Origin: Microbulbifer pacificus
GTDB lineage: Bacteria > Pseudomonadota > Gammaproteobacteria > Pseudomonadales > Cellvibrionaceae
NCBI RefSeq assembly: GCF_033723955.1
Contig: NZ_CP137555.1
Location: 931,001-995,000 of the forward strand
DNA: 64,000 nucleotides
Reading direction: 5' to 3'
The notes under the pieces are model-generated. The model ran no database searches, was not told the origin of the DNA, and saw nothing but the letters and a program-made list of their open reading frames with translations. Position 1 is the first letter of the stretch. The number at the start of each line of letters is the position of its first letter. This document shows positions 27,196-38,500 of this stretch, piece after piece. Both the position numbers and the translations under genes were made by a program.

Positions 27196-30021
27196 TTAGA
27201 TGACAGTCAGCGCCTCGTTGATGAACTTGTTCTGTTCTTCCAGGTGCGTGGACATGTAGCCCGCCGCCGGTGCGGCAGATGCCGCGCGACCGACGTATTC
27301 CAGTTCCAGCTTCGGATGCGCCTCTTTCAACAGGCGACGCAGGTGATGCTGGCTGGAGTACCAGGCGCCCTGGTTCATCGGTTCTTCCTGACACCAGGCC
27401 ACACTCTCGATGTTCTTGAATGCGGACACAGCGGCCAGGAATTCGTCGTCCGGGAACGGGTACAGCTGTTCGATACGAACGAATGCCACGTCCTCCTGCT
27501 CGCGCTCCATGCGCGCTTCCAGCAGATGGTAGTAAACCTTGCCGGAACAAAGGATCAGTCGTTTCACCTTGGCGGGATCGACACCCTGATCCTGGATCAC
27601 ATTGTGGAACTTGCCGTTGGCCAGCTCGTCCAGGGTGGAGGTAGCCAGCTTGTGACGCAGAATCCACTTCGGGCTCATGATCACCAGCGGGCGGCGCATC
27701 GGGCGGATTGCCTGACGACGCAGCAGGTGGAAAATCTGCGCCGGAGTGGTGGCGTTACACACCTGGATATTGTGCTCGGCACACAGCTGCATGAAGCGCT
27801 CGAGACGCGCGGAGGAGTGCTCCGGGCCCTGGCCTTCATAGCCGTGCGGCAGCAGCATCACCAGGCCGCACATACGGCCCCACTTGTGCTCACCGGAAGT
27901 GATGAACTGGTCGATCACCACCTGGGCACCGTTGGCGAAGTCGCCGAACTGGGCTTCCCACACCACCAGGGATTTCGGGGTGGTGGTGGCGTAGCCGTAT
28001 TCGAACGCCAGAACCGCTTCCTCGGACAGCAGCGAGTCGTACATATCGAAACGCGGCTGGCCCTCGAACATGTGCTTCAGCGGGGTGTAGCTCTGGCCGT
28101 CTTTCTGGCTGTGCAGCACTGCGTGGCGGTGGGAGAAGGTACCGCGACCAACGTCTTCACCGGTGAAGCGGATCATGTAGCCCTGCTCCAGCAGCGTGCC
28201 GTACGCCAGGGTCTCTGCCATGCCCCAGTTGAGTTCCAGACCACCACCGGCCATCTTGCGACGGTCTTCGTAGATCTTGGCCACCTGGCGCTGCATCACG
28301 ATGCCGTCCGGCACCGTGGTCATACGGCTGGCCACATCTTTCAGCTTGGTCAGCGGGAAGCTGGTGTCGCCTTCCACGGTCCACTCGTGGTTCAGGTACG
28401 GAGACCAGTCCACGAACATGGAGGAATCCGGTTCTTTCACGAGGCCGGTGGCCACGTCTTCGCCGCGGTCCAGCTTATCGCGGTATTCATTTGCCAGCGC
28501 GTCCGCCGCGTCCTTGTCCAGGATTGCTTCCGCCACCAGCTTTTCCGCGTACAGGGTACGGGTGGACTTCTGCTTGCGGATCGCCTGGTACATCAGCGGC
28601 TGGGTGCCGGAGGGGTCGTCGGTCTCGTTGTGGCCGCGACGGCGGTAGCACACGAGGTCGATGACGATGTCTTTCTTGAATTCGTAGCGGTAATCGACCG
28701 CCAGCAGACCGGCCAGCACCACCGCTTCCGGATCGTCGCCGTTCACGTGCAGTACCGGGGCGTCGATCATCTTCGCCACATCGGTACAGTACTCGGTGGA
28801 GCGGGCGTCTTCGCGCTTGCTGGTGGTGAAGCCCACCTGGTTGTTGAGCACCAGGTGAATGGAACCGCCGGTGTAGTAACCGCGGGTCTGGGACATCTGC
28901 AGGGTTTCCTGCACTACGCCCTGACCAGCGAACGCCGCATCACCGTGGATGTTGATCGGCATCACCTTCTCGCCGGTGGCATCGCCGCGGCGGTCCTGAC
29001 GAGCGCGCACGGAGCCCACCACTACCGGCGCACAGATTTCCAGGTGCGAGGGGTTGAAGGCCAGCGCCAGGTGCACTTCGCCACCGGGGGTCATCACGTT
29101 GGAAGAGAAGCCCTGGTGGTACTTAACGTCACCGGAGGTGTCGAGGGTTCTCTTGCCTTCGAACTCTTCGAACAGGTCCGCCGGGTTTTTACCCAGGATG
29201 TTGACCAGGGTGTTCAGACGGCCGCGGTGGGCCATACCGATCACCACTTCCTTCACACCGTAGGTACCGGAGCGACGGATCAGCGCGTCCATCAGCGGAA
29301 TCAGGCTCTCACCACCTTCCACACCGAAGCGCTTGGTACCCGGATATTTGGAGTCCAGGTGACGCTCGAGACCTTCCGCGGCAGACAGGCGCTGCAGAAT
29401 CTCGACGCGGATGTCGTTGCCGAAGCTGGGTTTGGACTGGCTGCGCTCGAGGCGCTGCTGGAACCACTGCTGCTCGTCCAGGTTGGACAGGTGCATGATC
29501 TCCGCACCTAGGGTGCCGCAGTAGGTTTTCTCCAGGCCTTGAACGATTTCGCGCAGGGTGGCTTCTTCCTTGCCGAAGAACAGGTCGCCGGTCTGGAAGG
29601 TGGTATCGAAATCGCCCTCGGTGAGGCCGTGGTAATTCAGTTGCAGATCCGGCACCTGCTCGCGCGCCATCAAGCCCAGCGGGTCGAGGGTGGCCTTCTT
29701 GTGGCCGCGGTGGCGGTAGGAGTTGATCAGCTGCAGAACTTTGATCTGCTTGCGCTCGTGCTCAATATTCACTGAGCCGGCGCCGGGGGCGGACAGCGGG
29801 CGGGTACGGTGTTTCGCCAACAGCTCGAAATGCTGACGAATGGCAGCATGCGAGACATCGCCACCATTTACGCGCGGCAGGCTGTCAAAGTAACTGCGCC
29901 ATTCTTCCGGTACACCACTGGGGTCGTGCAGATAGGTCTCGTACAGGTCTTCCACGTATCCGGCGTTACCACCGGAGATGTGCGAAGTCCGCCAGAGCTC
30001 CTCCATAGTGCTTTCGTGCAT
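27196..30021 (-). CDS. sucA: 2-oxoglutarate dehydrogenase E1 component
   Basis: The 941-residue protein is close to the usual E1o length. It opens with the E1o N-terminal peripheral motif (LSGGN-type HISGGNAGYVEDLYETYLHD). It contains the thiamine diphosphate-binding region with GMAHRGRLNTLVNILGK (about 264-280) and GDAAFAGQGVV (about 364-374), and the transketolase-like pyrimidine domain (GEDVGRGTFSHRHAVL, about 620). It decarboxylates 2-oxoglutarate and succinylates the E2 lipoyl domain. AGGTAGG lies 7 nt before ATG 30021. A terminator separates it from sdhB, so it may also have its own promoter. Confidence 0.97.
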   Translation of the reverse strand: MHESTMEELWRTSHISGGNAGYVEDLYETYLHDPSGVPEEWRSYFDSLPRVNGGDVSHAAIRQHFELLAKHRTRPLSAPGAGSVNIEHERKQIKVLQLINSYRHRGHKKATLDPLGLMAREQVPDLQLNYHGLTEGDFDTTFQTGDLFFGKEEATLREIVQGLEKTYCGTLGAEIMHLSNLDEQQWFQQRLERSQSKPSFGNDIRVEILQRLSAAEGLERHLDSKYPGTKRFGVEGGESLIPLMDALIRRSGTYGVKEVVIGMAHRGRLNTLVNILGKNPADLFEEFEGKRTLDTSGDVKYHQGFSSNVMTPGGEVHLALAFNPSHLEICAPVVVGSVRARQDRRGDATGEKVMPINIHGDAAFAGQGVVQETLQMSQTRGYYTGGSIHLVLNNQVGFTTSKREDARSTEYCTDVAKMIDAPVLHVNGDDPEAVVLAGLLAVDYRYEFKKDIVIDLVCYRRRGHNETDDPSGTQPLMYQAIRKQKSTRTLYAEKLVAEAILDKDAADALANEYRDKLDRGEDVATGLVKEPDSSMFVDWSPYLNHEWTVEGDTSFPLTKLKDVASRMTTVPDGIVMQRQVAKIYEDRRKMAGGGLELNWGMAETLAYGTLLEQGYMIRFTGEDVGRGTFSHRHAVLHSQKDGQSYTPLKHMFEGQPRFDMYDSLLSEEAVLAFEYGYATTTPKSLVVWEAQFGDFANGAQVVIDQFITSGEHKWGRMCGLVMLLPHGYEGQGPEHSSARLERFMQLCAEHNIQVCNATTPAQIFHLLRRQAIRPMRRPLVIMSPKWILRHKLATSTLDELANGKFHNVIQDQGVDPAKVKRLILCSGKVYYHLLEARMEREQEDVAFVRIEQLYPFPDDEFLAAVSAFKNIESVAWCQEEPMNQGAWYSSQHHLRRLLKEAHPKLELEYVGRAASAAPAAGYMSTHLEEQNKFINEALTVI

Positions 30022-30092
30022 TAATGCCTACCTCAATTGACGACGCGCACCCTTGAAATTCCGCGCCGCTCTTTCCTGTCTTTTCACTCACA

Positions 30093-30127
30093 AAAGGGGA
30101 GGCGCTGATAAGACACCTCCCCTTTTT
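30093..30127 (-). terminator. Terminator between sdhB and sucA
   Basis: The inverted repeat AAAAGGGGAGG / CCTCCCCTTTTT lies in the 192-nt gap after sdhB. Both flanks are A/T runs, so it can end transcription in either direction. It divides sdhCDAB from the sucAB-lpd-sucCD genes. Confidence 0.8.
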
Positions 30128-30213
30128 CGTATAGGCCTGACACCTGCGCTGCTGTCGGCCTAATTGTGATTATTTTTGGTGGGTAACCCACACCCCCGTA
30201 AACGGGGCATTCG

Positions 30214-30918
30214 CTATACGGCGCGGGTTATCAGCATATTGCGGATGTGGCCGATGGCCCGAGTGGGGTTCAGACCCTTCGGACACACGTTCACACAGTT
30301 CTGGATACCGTGGCAGCGGAACACGCTGAAGGGATCATCCAGTTTGCCGAGGCGCTCGTCGGTCGCGGTATCGCGGCTGTCCGCCAGGAAGCGGTAAGCC
30401 TGCAGCAGGCCCGCGGGGCCGATGAACTTGTCGGGATTCCACCAGAAAGACGGACACGCAGTGGAACAGCAGGCGCAGAGAATACACTCGTACAGGCCAT
30501 CCAGCTTTTCACGCTCTTCCGGTGTCTGCAGGCGCTCGATGGCCGGAGCCGGGGAGCTGTTCTGCAGGTAAGGTTCGATCTTCTTGTACTGGGTGTAGAA
30601 CTGCTCCATATCCACCACCAGGTCGCGGATCACCGGCAGGCCGGGCAGCGGACGCAGTACCAGCTTGCCCTTGGGGGCAGCCTGGGAGATCGGCATGACA
30701 CAGGCAAGGCCATTCTTGCCGGAAATATTCATACCGTCGGAACCACACACACCCTCACGGCAGGAGCGACGGAATGCCAGCGACGGATCCTGGGCCTTCA
30801 ACAGCTCCAGTACGTCCAGCACCATCAGGTCCTTGCCCTGAGTGTCCAGTTCGTAATCCTGCATGTAGGGTGCAGAATCGGTTTCCGGGTTGTAACGGTA
30901 GATGCTTACTTTCAACAT
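30214..30918 (-). CDS. sdhB: Succinate dehydrogenase iron-sulfur subunit
   Basis: A 234-residue protein. The [2Fe-2S] domain has SCREGVCGSDG (about 52-62) and a fourth Cys in GLACVM. The C-terminal ferredoxin-like domain has CILCACCSTACPSFWW (about 145-160) and CHGIQNCVNVCPKGLNP (about 202-218), for the [4Fe-4S] and [3Fe-4S] clusters. It passes electrons from the SdhA flavin to ubiquinone at SdhCD. It follows sdhA by 18 nt with AGCGGAAAG before the ATG. Confidence 0.97.
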   Translation of the reverse strand: MLKVSIYRYNPETDSAPYMQDYELDTQGKDLMVLDVLELLKAQDPSLAFRRSCREGVCGSDGMNISGKNGLACVMPISQAAPKGKLVLRPLPGLPVIRDLVVDMEQFYTQYKKIEPYLQNSSPAPAIERLQTPEEREKLDGLYECILCACCSTACPSFWWNPDKFIGPAGLLQAYRFLADSRDTATDERLGKLDDPFSVFRCHGIQNCVNVCPKGLNPTRAIGHIRNMLITRAV

Positions 30919-30936
30919 TTTCTTTCCGCTCCCGAA

Positions 30937-32709
30937 TTAATAGGTACGCGCTTTCGGCTCGAAAGCTGGCACGGTGTTGGGCGCAAAGTTAACCGCACGC
31001 TTGCCCACACGCTTCTCCGCCGGGAAGAACATGGAGTGGCACAGCCAGTTTTCGTCGTCGCGCTCCTGGAAGTCTTCGCGGGCGTGGGCGCCGCGGCTCT
31101 CGGTGCGGACTTCCGCAGCGATCGCGGTGGCTTCTGCCACTTCCAGCAGGTTTTGCAACTCCAGCGCTTCGATACGCGCGGTGTTGAACGCGCGGGACTT
31201 GTCGTCCAGGCGCACGTTGGCGATGCGCTCGCGCAGGTTTTCCAGTTTCTTCACGCCCTCGGCCATGTAATCGCCGCGACGGAATACACCGAAGTGGTTC
31301 TGCATCACGTTCTGCAGCTCGGTGCGCAGATCAGCCGCTTTCTCACCGTTGTTGGTGGTTTCCAGACGGTTGAGGCGAGACATCGCCGCTTCGATATCGG
31401 AATCGCTCGCTTCGCGGGCTTCGATACCTTCGCGCAGGGCCTTCTCGATGAACAGGCCGGAAGCGCGACCGAACACCACCAGGTCCAGCAGGGAGTTGCC
31501 GCCCAGGCGGTTGGCGCCGTGTACGGATACACACGCAACTTCACCACAGGCGAAGAGGCCTTCAACGACCTGGTCGTTACCGGAGGCGTCCTGGGTCAGG
31601 GCCTGGCCGTGAATGTTGGTCGGGATACCGCCCATCATGTAGTGACAGGTCGGAACAACCGGGATCGGCGCCTTGACCGGGTCCACGTGGGCAAAGGTCT
31701 TGGCCAGTTCACAGATGCCCGGCAGGCGGCTGTGCAACAGTTCTTCTCCCAGGTGATCCAGCTTCAGGAACACGTGGTCGGCATTCGGACCGGCACCGCG
31801 GCCGTCGAGGATTTCCAGCACCATGGAGCGGGCAACCACGTCGCGGGACGCCAGGTCTTTGGCGTTGGGCGCGTAGCGCTCCATGAAACGCTCGCCGTCC
31901 TTGTTGATCAGGTAGCCGCCTTCACCGCGACAACCTTCGGTGACCAGTACCCCGGCACCGGCGATACCGGTGGGGTGGAACTGCCACATTTCAATATCCT
32001 GCACCGGCACACCCGCGCGCAGGGCCATGCCCACGCCGTCACCGGTGTTGATGTGCGCGTTGGTGGTGGACGCGAAAATACGGCCGGCGCCACCGGTAGC
32101 GAGCACGGTCGCCTTGGATTTGATGAATACCACTTCGCCATCTTCAATACAGATGGCGATAACACCCACAACCGCGCCGTCCTGGTTCTTCACCAGGTCT
32201 ACCGCGAACCACTCGTTCAGGAAAACGGTATTGTGCTTGACGTTGTTCTGATACAGGGTGTGCAGCAGGGCGTGACCGGTACGGTCCGCTGCCGCGCAGG
32301 TGCGCGCAGCCTGGCCGCCGCGGCCGTAGTCCTTGGACTGGCCACCGAACGGACGCTGGTAGATGCGGCCTTCTTTGGTACGGGAGAACGGCAGACCCAT
32401 GTGCTCCAGTTCGAACACGGCTTCCGGGCCTACAGAACACATGTACTCGATCGCGTCCTGGTCACCGATATAGTCGGAGCCCTTGACGGTGTCGTACATG
32501 TGCCAGCGCCAATCGTCGTTGGGGTCATCGCTGGCAATCGCACAGGTGATACCGCCCTGGGCAGATACCGTGTGCGAACGGGTCGGGAATACTTTGGTGA
32601 TCACCGCAGTCTTGAAACCGGACTGGGCCATCTGCAGCGCAGCGCGCATACCCGCGCCGCCGCCGCCAACTACGATACCGTCAAAGGTAATTGTTCGCAT
32701 ATTCGACAT
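30937..32709 (-). CDS. sdhA: Succinate dehydrogenase flavoprotein subunit
   Basis: A 590-residue flavoprotein. The FAD dinucleotide motif is [17 protein letters not shown] (about 16-32). The covalent FAD His lies in SHTVSAQGG (about 45-53). Substrate-site residues include the [21 protein letters not shown] region and [18 protein letters not shown] (about 390-407), and the C-terminal domain carries the HSMFF segment. It oxidises succinate to fumarate. The start at 32709 gives [11 protein letters not shown]; an ATG three codons on is also possible. It begins 3 nt after sdhD. Confidence 0.97.
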   Translation of the reverse strand: MSNMRTITFDGIVVGGGGAGMRAALQMAQSGFKTAVITKVFPTRSHTVSAQGGITCAIASDDPNDDWRWHMYDTVKGSDYIGDQDAIEYMCSVGPEAVFELEHMGLPFSRTKEGRIYQRPFGGQSKDYGRGGQAARTCAAADRTGHALLHTLYQNNVKHNTVFLNEWFAVDLVKNQDGAVVGVIAICIEDGEVVFIKSKATVLATGGAGRIFASTTNAHINTGDGVGMALRAGVPVQDIEMWQFHPTGIAGAGVLVTEGCRGEGGYLINKDGERFMERYAPNAKDLASRDVVARSMVLEILDGRGAGPNADHVFLKLDHLGEELLHSRLPGICELAKTFAHVDPVKAPIPVVPTCHYMMGGIPTNIHGQALTQDASGNDQVVEGLFACGEVACVSVHGANRLGGNSLLDLVVFGRASGLFIEKALREGIEAREASDSDIEAAMSRLNRLETTNNGEKAADLRTELQNVMQNHFGVFRRGDYMAEGVKKLENLRERIANVRLDDKSRAFNTARIEALELQNLLEVAEATAIAAEVRTESRGAHAREDFQERDDENWLCHSMFFPAEKRVGKRAVNFAPNTVPAFEPKARTY

Positions 32710-32712
32710 GTC

Positions 32713-33081
32713 TTACACACCCCACAGAATTTCAATGCCCCACACCGCGTAGAACACGGCTACAGCGCCCAACAGCACCTCTACCAGAATGCGCAGTACG
32801 GTAGCTTTGCCACCCATCATGCGGTTGGTGAGGTAGTCGGTTACCACGGACCAGAGACCGATCCAGGCGTGAGCAATTGTGGAGATCAGAGCGACCAGGC
32901 TGAAAACGCGGACCCAGCGCTGCTCGAACAGAGCAGACCAGCTGGCGTAGCCGAAATCTTTGGAGAGAAAAATGAACCCAACAATAAAGAGGGTATAAGC
33001 CACCAGCACTACGGCACTGATGCGCTGAATGAACCAGTCGTACAGACCGCTACGACCGAAACCTGTAACTGCCTTTACCAT
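32713..33081 (-). CDS. sdhD: Succinate dehydrogenase membrane anchor subunit
   Basis: The 122-residue protein has three hydrophobic helices, with the SdhD signature at the N-terminus (GLYDWFIQRISAVVLVAY), a heme-ligand His in TIAHAWIGLWSVVTDY (about 69-84) and the quinone-site Tyr in that same motif. It anchors SdhAB and forms the ubiquinone site with SdhC. Its start overlaps the end of sdhC by 7 nt. Confidence 0.95.
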   Translation of the reverse strand: MVKAVTGFGRSGLYDWFIQRISAVVLVAYTLFIVGFIFLSKDFGYASWSALFEQRWVRVFSLVALISTIAHAWIGLWSVVTDYLTNRMMGGKATVLRILVEVLLGAVAVFYAVWGIEILWGV

Positions 33082-33449
33082 ATCAGGACCCCCGCCAGCA
33101 GAATGAGCACAACAGAAAGTACCAGCACGATGATCGCACCGCGGCGGCCACCCTCCAGGCTCTCACCAATGCCCATATCCATGATCAGGTGACGCACACC
33201 GGCGATCAGGTGATAAATGAGTGCAGCGAGTGAAGCCCACAGAACGAGCTTTGCCGGAACACTGGTAAAAAACTCTGCTACTTTGTGGAAACCCTGCTCA
33301 GATTCCAGACTGGAGTCCAGCATGCACAGAAGAAGTGCAACCACAGCGAAGAGCACCACACCGGAAACACGGTGCAGAATAGAAACCAACGCTGGTGCAG
33401 GGAGCTTGATAGTAGAAATGTCTAAATTGACAGGTCTGTTTTTTTTCAC
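33075..33449 (-). CDS. sdhC: Succinate dehydrogenase cytochrome b556 subunit
   Basis: The 124-residue protein has three membrane helices. The family motif VSILHRVSGVVLF is at about 22-34, with the Ser/Arg quinone-site residues. The heme b His lies in YHLIAGVRHLIMDMG (about 79-93). The start codon is GTG at 33449, with AAGGTG about 9 nt upstream. It is the first gene of sdhCDAB and is divergent from gltA across a 657-bp region. Confidence 0.95.
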   Translation of the reverse strand: MKKNRPVNLDISTIKLPAPALVSILHRVSGVVLFAVVALLLCMLDSSLESEQGFHKVAEFFTSVPAKLVLWASLAALIYHLIAGVRHLIMDMGIGESLEGGRRGAIIVLVLSVVLILLAGVLIW

Positions 33450-34106
33450 AGGAAAAACACCTTGTTGCCCTGAAAGACGGGGCGCCCGTTAATTTTGTGT
33501 GGCTCGGGCGAGCTTGCTGATCACTCGTTACACAACCCGTAGAGATCTTGTACAAAGTGGCCTTACCACGGCGCAAGCCGCGCGGATTATAGGCATTCAA
33601 AATTCAAAACACAACGAACCACGGCCCCTTGGGGACGGCTTTATAACAGTAGCAATCCGCGCCACACCACCGACCAAGGTATGAATCGCCTATTTCATCC
33701 TCCCGGTGGCCGAGCCGAATTTACACGCCATAACCCCAGCCCCTACAGGCAAATTCCCTGCCACCTGGGCAGAGTACAACAGATCCTGCGGCGTGCGATG
33801 CGACCAGTCCATCCGATTTGGTTTGACAATTTCAGGCGCGGCACTTAAGTTTGGCCGCGCTCAAAAGCCCGCTAGCCCCATATCCGCGTCCGGATGCCGC
33901 CAAAGAAGGCCCTCCGAGCCCGCAGAATCCGGCACTTTCCGGGTTTTGCCTGTGCACAGACAACGCTGTGATACGCCTTGCCATAAAAAGGTGATCACAG
34001 ATGAGCGCGGAGCGCGCCCCTCCCGGGCCGTTAAATCCCTGAAGCAATTCAGTGATTTGTGTGGAAATAAAAAAGCTGGCAACAGAATAGTTTTTAGGAG
34101 TCCACA
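33450..34106. other. Long divergent sdhC-gltA intergenic region
   Basis: This 657-bp stretch contains no convincing gene. It must hold the promoters of sdhCDAB and gltA. A possible gltA promoter is TTGACA at 33823-33828, a 17-bp spacer, and TAAGTT at 33846-33851; only the -35 is strong. Several overlapping TGTG/CACA repeats lie at 33950-34010 (TGTGCACAGAC...GTGATCACAG), but no full CRP or ArcA site could be read with confidence. The length is unusual and leaves room for a leader RNA. Confidence 0.45.
33823..33851 (+). promoter_or_regulatory. Possible sigma-70 promoter for gltA
   Basis: Consensus -35 TTGACA and a weak -10 TAAGTT are separated by 17 bp, about 256 bp upstream of the gltA start. 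This is the best-spaced candidate in the region, but the -10 matches at only half its positions. Confidence 0.3.
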
Positions 34107-35396
34107 ATGTCCGACAAGAAAGCTCAACTCACGGTCGACGGTATCGACGCCTCTCTCGACCTGCCGGTCTATTCCGGTACCGTCGGTCCCGACGTTGTCG
34201 ATATCAGCAGCCTGGCAAGCAAAGGTCTGTTTACGTTCGACCCGGGCTTTATGTCCACTGCCTCCTGCGAGTCCAAGATCACCTATATCGACGGCGCCAA
34301 GGGTGTACTGCTGCACCGCGGCTACCCCATCGAGCAGCTGGCGGAAAAATCCGACTACCTGGAAACCTGCTACCTGCTGATGAACGGTGAACTGCCCACC
34401 GTCGAGCAGAAGAAGGAATACGTCAGCGGCATCATGAACCACACCATGGTCCATGAATCCCTGGTCAACTTCTTCAAGGGCTTCCGTTACGACGCCCACC
34501 CGATGGCCATGATGTGTGGCGTTGTCGGCGCCCTCGCCTCTTTCTACCACGACTCCCTCGACATCACCGACCCCGAACACCGCAAGATCTCCGCTGACCG
34601 CCTGATCGCCAAGATGCCGACCCTGGCCGCCATGTGCTACAAGCACAGCAAGGGCCAGCCGTTCATGTATCCGGACAACAGCCTCAGCTACTCCGAGAAC
34701 TTCCTGCACATGATGTTCGGCACCCCTTGTGAGCCTAGCAAGATCGACCCGATTGTGGCCAAGGCCATGGACGTGATCTTCCTGCTGCACGCGGACCACG
34801 AGCAGAATGCTTCTACCTCCACCGTGCGTCTGGCCGGCTCCTCCGGCGCCAACCCCTTCGCCTGTATCTCCTCCGGTATCGCTACCCTGTGGGGACCGGC
34901 GCACGGCGGTGCCAACGAAGCGGTTCTGAACATGCTGGAAGAGATCGGTGACGAGAGCCGTATCGACGAATACGTCGCCAAGGCCAAGGACAAGAACGAT
35001 CCGTTCCGCCTGATGGGCTTCGGCCACCGCGTATACAAGAACTTCGACCCGCGCTCCCGCGTCATGCAGGGCATCTGCGACGAAGTACTGGGCGCCATGG
35101 GTGCCGAGAACGATCCGCTGCTGCGCATCGCCAAGAAGCTCGAGAAGATCGCTCTGGAAGACGAGTACTTCGTTGAGAAGAAACTCTACCCGAACGTGGA
35201 CTTCTACTCCGGCATCATCATGAAGGCCATCGGTATCCCCACCGACATGTTCACCGTGATTTTCGCCACCGGCCGCACCGCGGGCTGGATCGCGCACTGG
35301 AACGAGATGATCTCCAACCCGTACAAGATCGGCCGTCCGCGTCAGCTGTACACCGGCTACCCCTCGCGCGACTACGTTGCTCCCCAAGACCGTTAA
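34107..35396 (+). CDS. gltA: Citrate synthase (type II)
   Basis: The 429-residue hexameric-type citrate synthase has catalytic His residues in [19 protein letters not shown] [14 protein letters not shown] (about 230-243) and [13 protein letters not shown] (about 305-317), and the catalytic Asp in the C-terminal [16 protein letters not shown] (about 362-377). It starts the TCA cycle by condensing oxaloacetate and acetyl-CoA. The leader ends in TAGGAGTCCACA before ATG 34107. It is divergent from the sdh-suc cluster. Confidence 0.97.
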   Translation: MSDKKAQLTVDGIDASLDLPVYSGTVGPDVVDISSLASKGLFTFDPGFMSTASCESKITYIDGAKGVLLHRGYPIEQLAEKSDYLETCYLLMNGELPTVEQKKEYVSGIMNHTMVHESLVNFFKGFRYDAHPMAMMCGVVGALASFYHDSLDITDPEHRKISADRLIAKMPTLAAMCYKHSKGQPFMYPDNSLSYSENFLHMMFGTPCEPSKIDPIVAKAMDVIFLLHADHEQNASTSTVRLAGSSGANPFACISSGIATLWGPAHGGANEAVLNMLEEIGDESRIDEYVAKAKDKNDPFRLMGFGHRVYKNFDPRSRVMQGICDEVLGAMGAENDPLLRIAKKLEKIALEDEYFVEKKLYPNVDFYSGIIMKAIGIPTDMFTVIFATGRTAGWIAHWNEMISNPYKIGRPRQLYTGYPSRDYVAPQDR

Positions 35397-35412
35397 TTCG
35401 GACTCTGCCAGA

Positions 35413-35450
35413 GCACAAAAAAACCCGGCACTCGCCGGGTTTTTTTGTGC
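35413..35450 (+). terminator. Rho-independent terminator after gltA
   Basis: The stem GCACAAAAAAACCCGGC / GCCGGGTTTTTTTGTGC with loop ACTC is an almost perfect inverted repeat with U-tracts in both directions. Confidence 0.92.
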
Positions 35451-35471
35451 CTCAATTTTCTGCCGGCGTAA

Positions 35472-35507
35472 AAAAAACCGCTAACAGCCGGGCTGCTAGC
35501 GGTTTTT
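35472..35507 (-). terminator. Terminator after the S8 protease gene
   Basis: The inverted repeat AAAAACCGCTAACAGC / GCTGCTAGCGGTTTTT has one mismatch and lies 28 nt after the protease stop on the minus strand. The A run at its left end gives the U-tract. Confidence 0.85.
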
Positions 35508-35534
35508 AATCATGTGCTCGTTACGGGTTACCCG

Positions 35535-38500
35535 TTACCGAAGCATGTAGGTACGCATGGTGACCTGCTCGGTGTGACTGCCCTCGCTGCCGGTCATGCT
35601 GACCCGCAGGTGCACAAACTCGCCGGCTTCGGCGTCATTGGGGACAGTTGCCACCCACTCGCCGCCCACCTGCTTGATCTCCGCATCCACCCAGTTGCTG
35701 GATGAGAACTTGTCGCTAACCGGGCAGTAGACATAGGCGGGAACATCGCTCAGCACACATTCCTGCCCGTAACCGTACTGCAGGGAAACGGAAGCCAGAT
35801 CGACTTCGCCGAGTCTGTCCATCACCGCCGACAGCTTGATCTCCATCGGCTCGCCGGCCGGCGCAGAGTTCATGGTGTCCACCGGAAGGTCGACTACCGG
35901 CACCAGGATTGGCTGTGCCCCCTGCTTAGCGCTGTCAGTAGCGAAGCTGTATTTGCCCTGATAGAAGGAGCCGAGCTTATCCTTGACCGGGGAACGCTCG
36001 CCGACACCGCGCGGGTAGTAACGGATCTCCAGCCCGATTTCGGTGGCAGCGTCCGGAACCGTGAGGATGCCACCATCGAGGTACTGGGACTGCCCATTGA
36101 CGGTAATACCATAGGCACCCATCCCGTTATATCCACCGGTTGCATCGTGGCCAGACGCATCACCGAATGCGGGGATGCTGAATTGCAGCGTGTTGGTGGA
36201 GCGGTAGGCAATCGGGGAGCCGCTGGTCAGCAGGGTACCGCCACGCGGTCCCTTGAACCAGCTGGTGCGCTCCTCGCCACCCGCGGTCATCAGGCGCGGG
36301 CCATCGAAGTAGCCACCGTTAGTGCTGAGTTGCTGATGCGGCATGACAATATTTGTCCAGGCATTTTTGCTGGTCGCGGTGTAGAACTCCTCACGCTCCA
36401 CCGGAGCCATGATCATCTGCGGGCTGCCGGTAGAGTAAAACTCACCGGTGCTGTTGGTCATGCCCATCACGTCGGTCCACACCGGCGCTTCACTGCCTTG
36501 CGCGTGATAACTGGCGGTGATTTTGTACATCTGGTCTTCGTGGATACGCACCAGCCCGCCATCAATATGACCATCGGTGATGTGATTGATGGAGTAGGCG
36601 TAGGGCGTACGCTCTGCCGCAATACCGGACCAGCTGACACGGTTGTTCCCAGCCTCCACTTCCGCGTGAAGACGCGCGCCCTGCTCGGCGCTCAGCATCA
36701 CCACCGGGATTTTCGGAGTACCGGAAATGCTGGTTTTATAGCGTCCACTGGTGCCCGGGCGATAGCCAATCACACCGATAGCGCCGTATTTCATGGCGTT
36801 TGCCACCATGTACGAGGTCAGGTAATAGGGGTTGGAAATCAACGCGATTTTTCCGTCCAGATCAAACTGCGTCCAATCGGTGGTGTAACCCGCGTCACCC
36901 ACCGGAACGAGTTCCGCACTGCCTTCACCGTGGAAGCCGAGCGCCAGCCCCTGGTTTACATAATCCAGCACTTCACCGTTTTGCATTTTCATTACGGTTT
37001 CCGGCGCGATGGCACGGGTGGTAACGAAGGAGCGGAAGCGGTCGTCGTGACCCTGGGACCAGGAATAGAAGTCCTTGACGTAATCCGGGGCCAGCTCGAT
37101 CGCCGCCAGCTTGGCCTGCTTGGCATCGTCCAGTGCGTAGGTGAAACCGAAGGAATAGCCCTGTGGTGCCAGTGGTTTGTCGGCTTTGAATTCCACTTTT
37201 TCCGCAGTGCGAGCGTCGAAGTCGATATGGGAATCGCTCGCTACCTTGCGGCGCAGCACGGCCATCTGCGCGGCGGATTCCACCAGGCCACCGAAGGCGC
37301 TATCGGTGTCGTAGGTCATGATATTGGCAACGATGCTGTAATCGCCTTCCGGCACATTAACGCTCGCAATACCGTTGTTAATCGCAACGTACTGGCCCCA
37401 GTCATCCTCCTCGTTCATCAGATAGATTTTAGACGGAGAGGTTGCGGGTTTACCGCGGTGATCGGTAACGCTAAAGCTCAGCTTGACCTTGGGCTGGTCA
37501 ATCCAGAACGAAACCGGCACGGTAATACGTTCGTCGCTGTTACCGGTGTCGGTGCCAACAATGCGACCGGTGATCGCACCGTAGGCGCCACTGCGCAGCC
37601 CCACCTCCGGATCTACCCATACCGGAACCTGAACAGAACTGTTGGCAGGCACGGTAATGGATTTCACCCCCAGGCCCGCCAGGGTTGCGGGCAGTTCGGT
37701 GGAACCGTCCTCACCGATCAGGTCCAGCTTCAGCTTGTAGGTGCGGGCCTTGTCACTGAGGTTTTCCAGGGTCACCGAGGTCTCGGTGAATTTGTAATTC
37801 GGCGCACCGCTGAAAAAGCCGAGTTCGGCATTGGGCTCTGCCACCACCGCCTGTACCACGGCTTCATTGACGTCCATGGGACCTGCGCCCTGCTCCAGCA
37901 CATGGGCATCGCTCAGAGCCACGGAAGAGGTGAGCACTTTTTTCAGCTGGCGGGGAGAGAGTTCAGGGCGCGCCTGTTTGAGAATGGCCGCACCACCGGA
38001 TACGTGCGGCGCGGCCATGGAGGTGCCAGACATCGCAACGTAGCCAGACTCACCAAAACCACCGGCTGCGGCGGCAACCACTTCGACGCCCTGGGAGGCA
38101 ATATCCGGTTTGGCGGAGTGACCGTCGGGAGACGGACCGCGGGAAGAGAAAACCGCAGTCTGGTTTTCGCGGTCAATGGCGGCAACGGTCAGCGCGCTGG
38201 GGGCACATCCGGGAGAGCCGACGGTTTCGCGGGTAAAACTGTTGCCCGCGGAAATTACGAACAGCGCCTTGTCACTCAGGGCCTCGACCAGCTCCACCAT
38301 GGGACCGCTGCAGGTGGTCGCACTACCGCCGAGAGACATGCTCACCACATCGGCACCCTGATTTACCGCCCACAGCATGCCGTTCATGATGCCGGTGGTG
38401 GAACCGCCGCCGGTATTGCCCAGCACCTTGCCGATAATCAACTTGGTGCCCGGCGCCATGCCGGTCCAGAGCCCGTTTGACTCATGGCCGGTGCCGGCAA

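Noticed and set aside
27142..29511. Very long open frame (789 codons) on the plus strand, antisense to sucA
   Set aside because: It is a by-product of GC-rich codon bias on the minus strand. It has no ribosome site or recognisable domain and overlaps a certain gene completely.
30247..33192. Open frame of about 980 codons antisense to sdhCDAB
   Set aside because: Same reason: it spans four well-identified genes and shows no protein family features.
36147..38480. Long plus-strand frame antisense to the S8 protease
   Set aside because: It is a shadow of the protease reading frame in GC-rich sequence and shows no coding evidence of its own.
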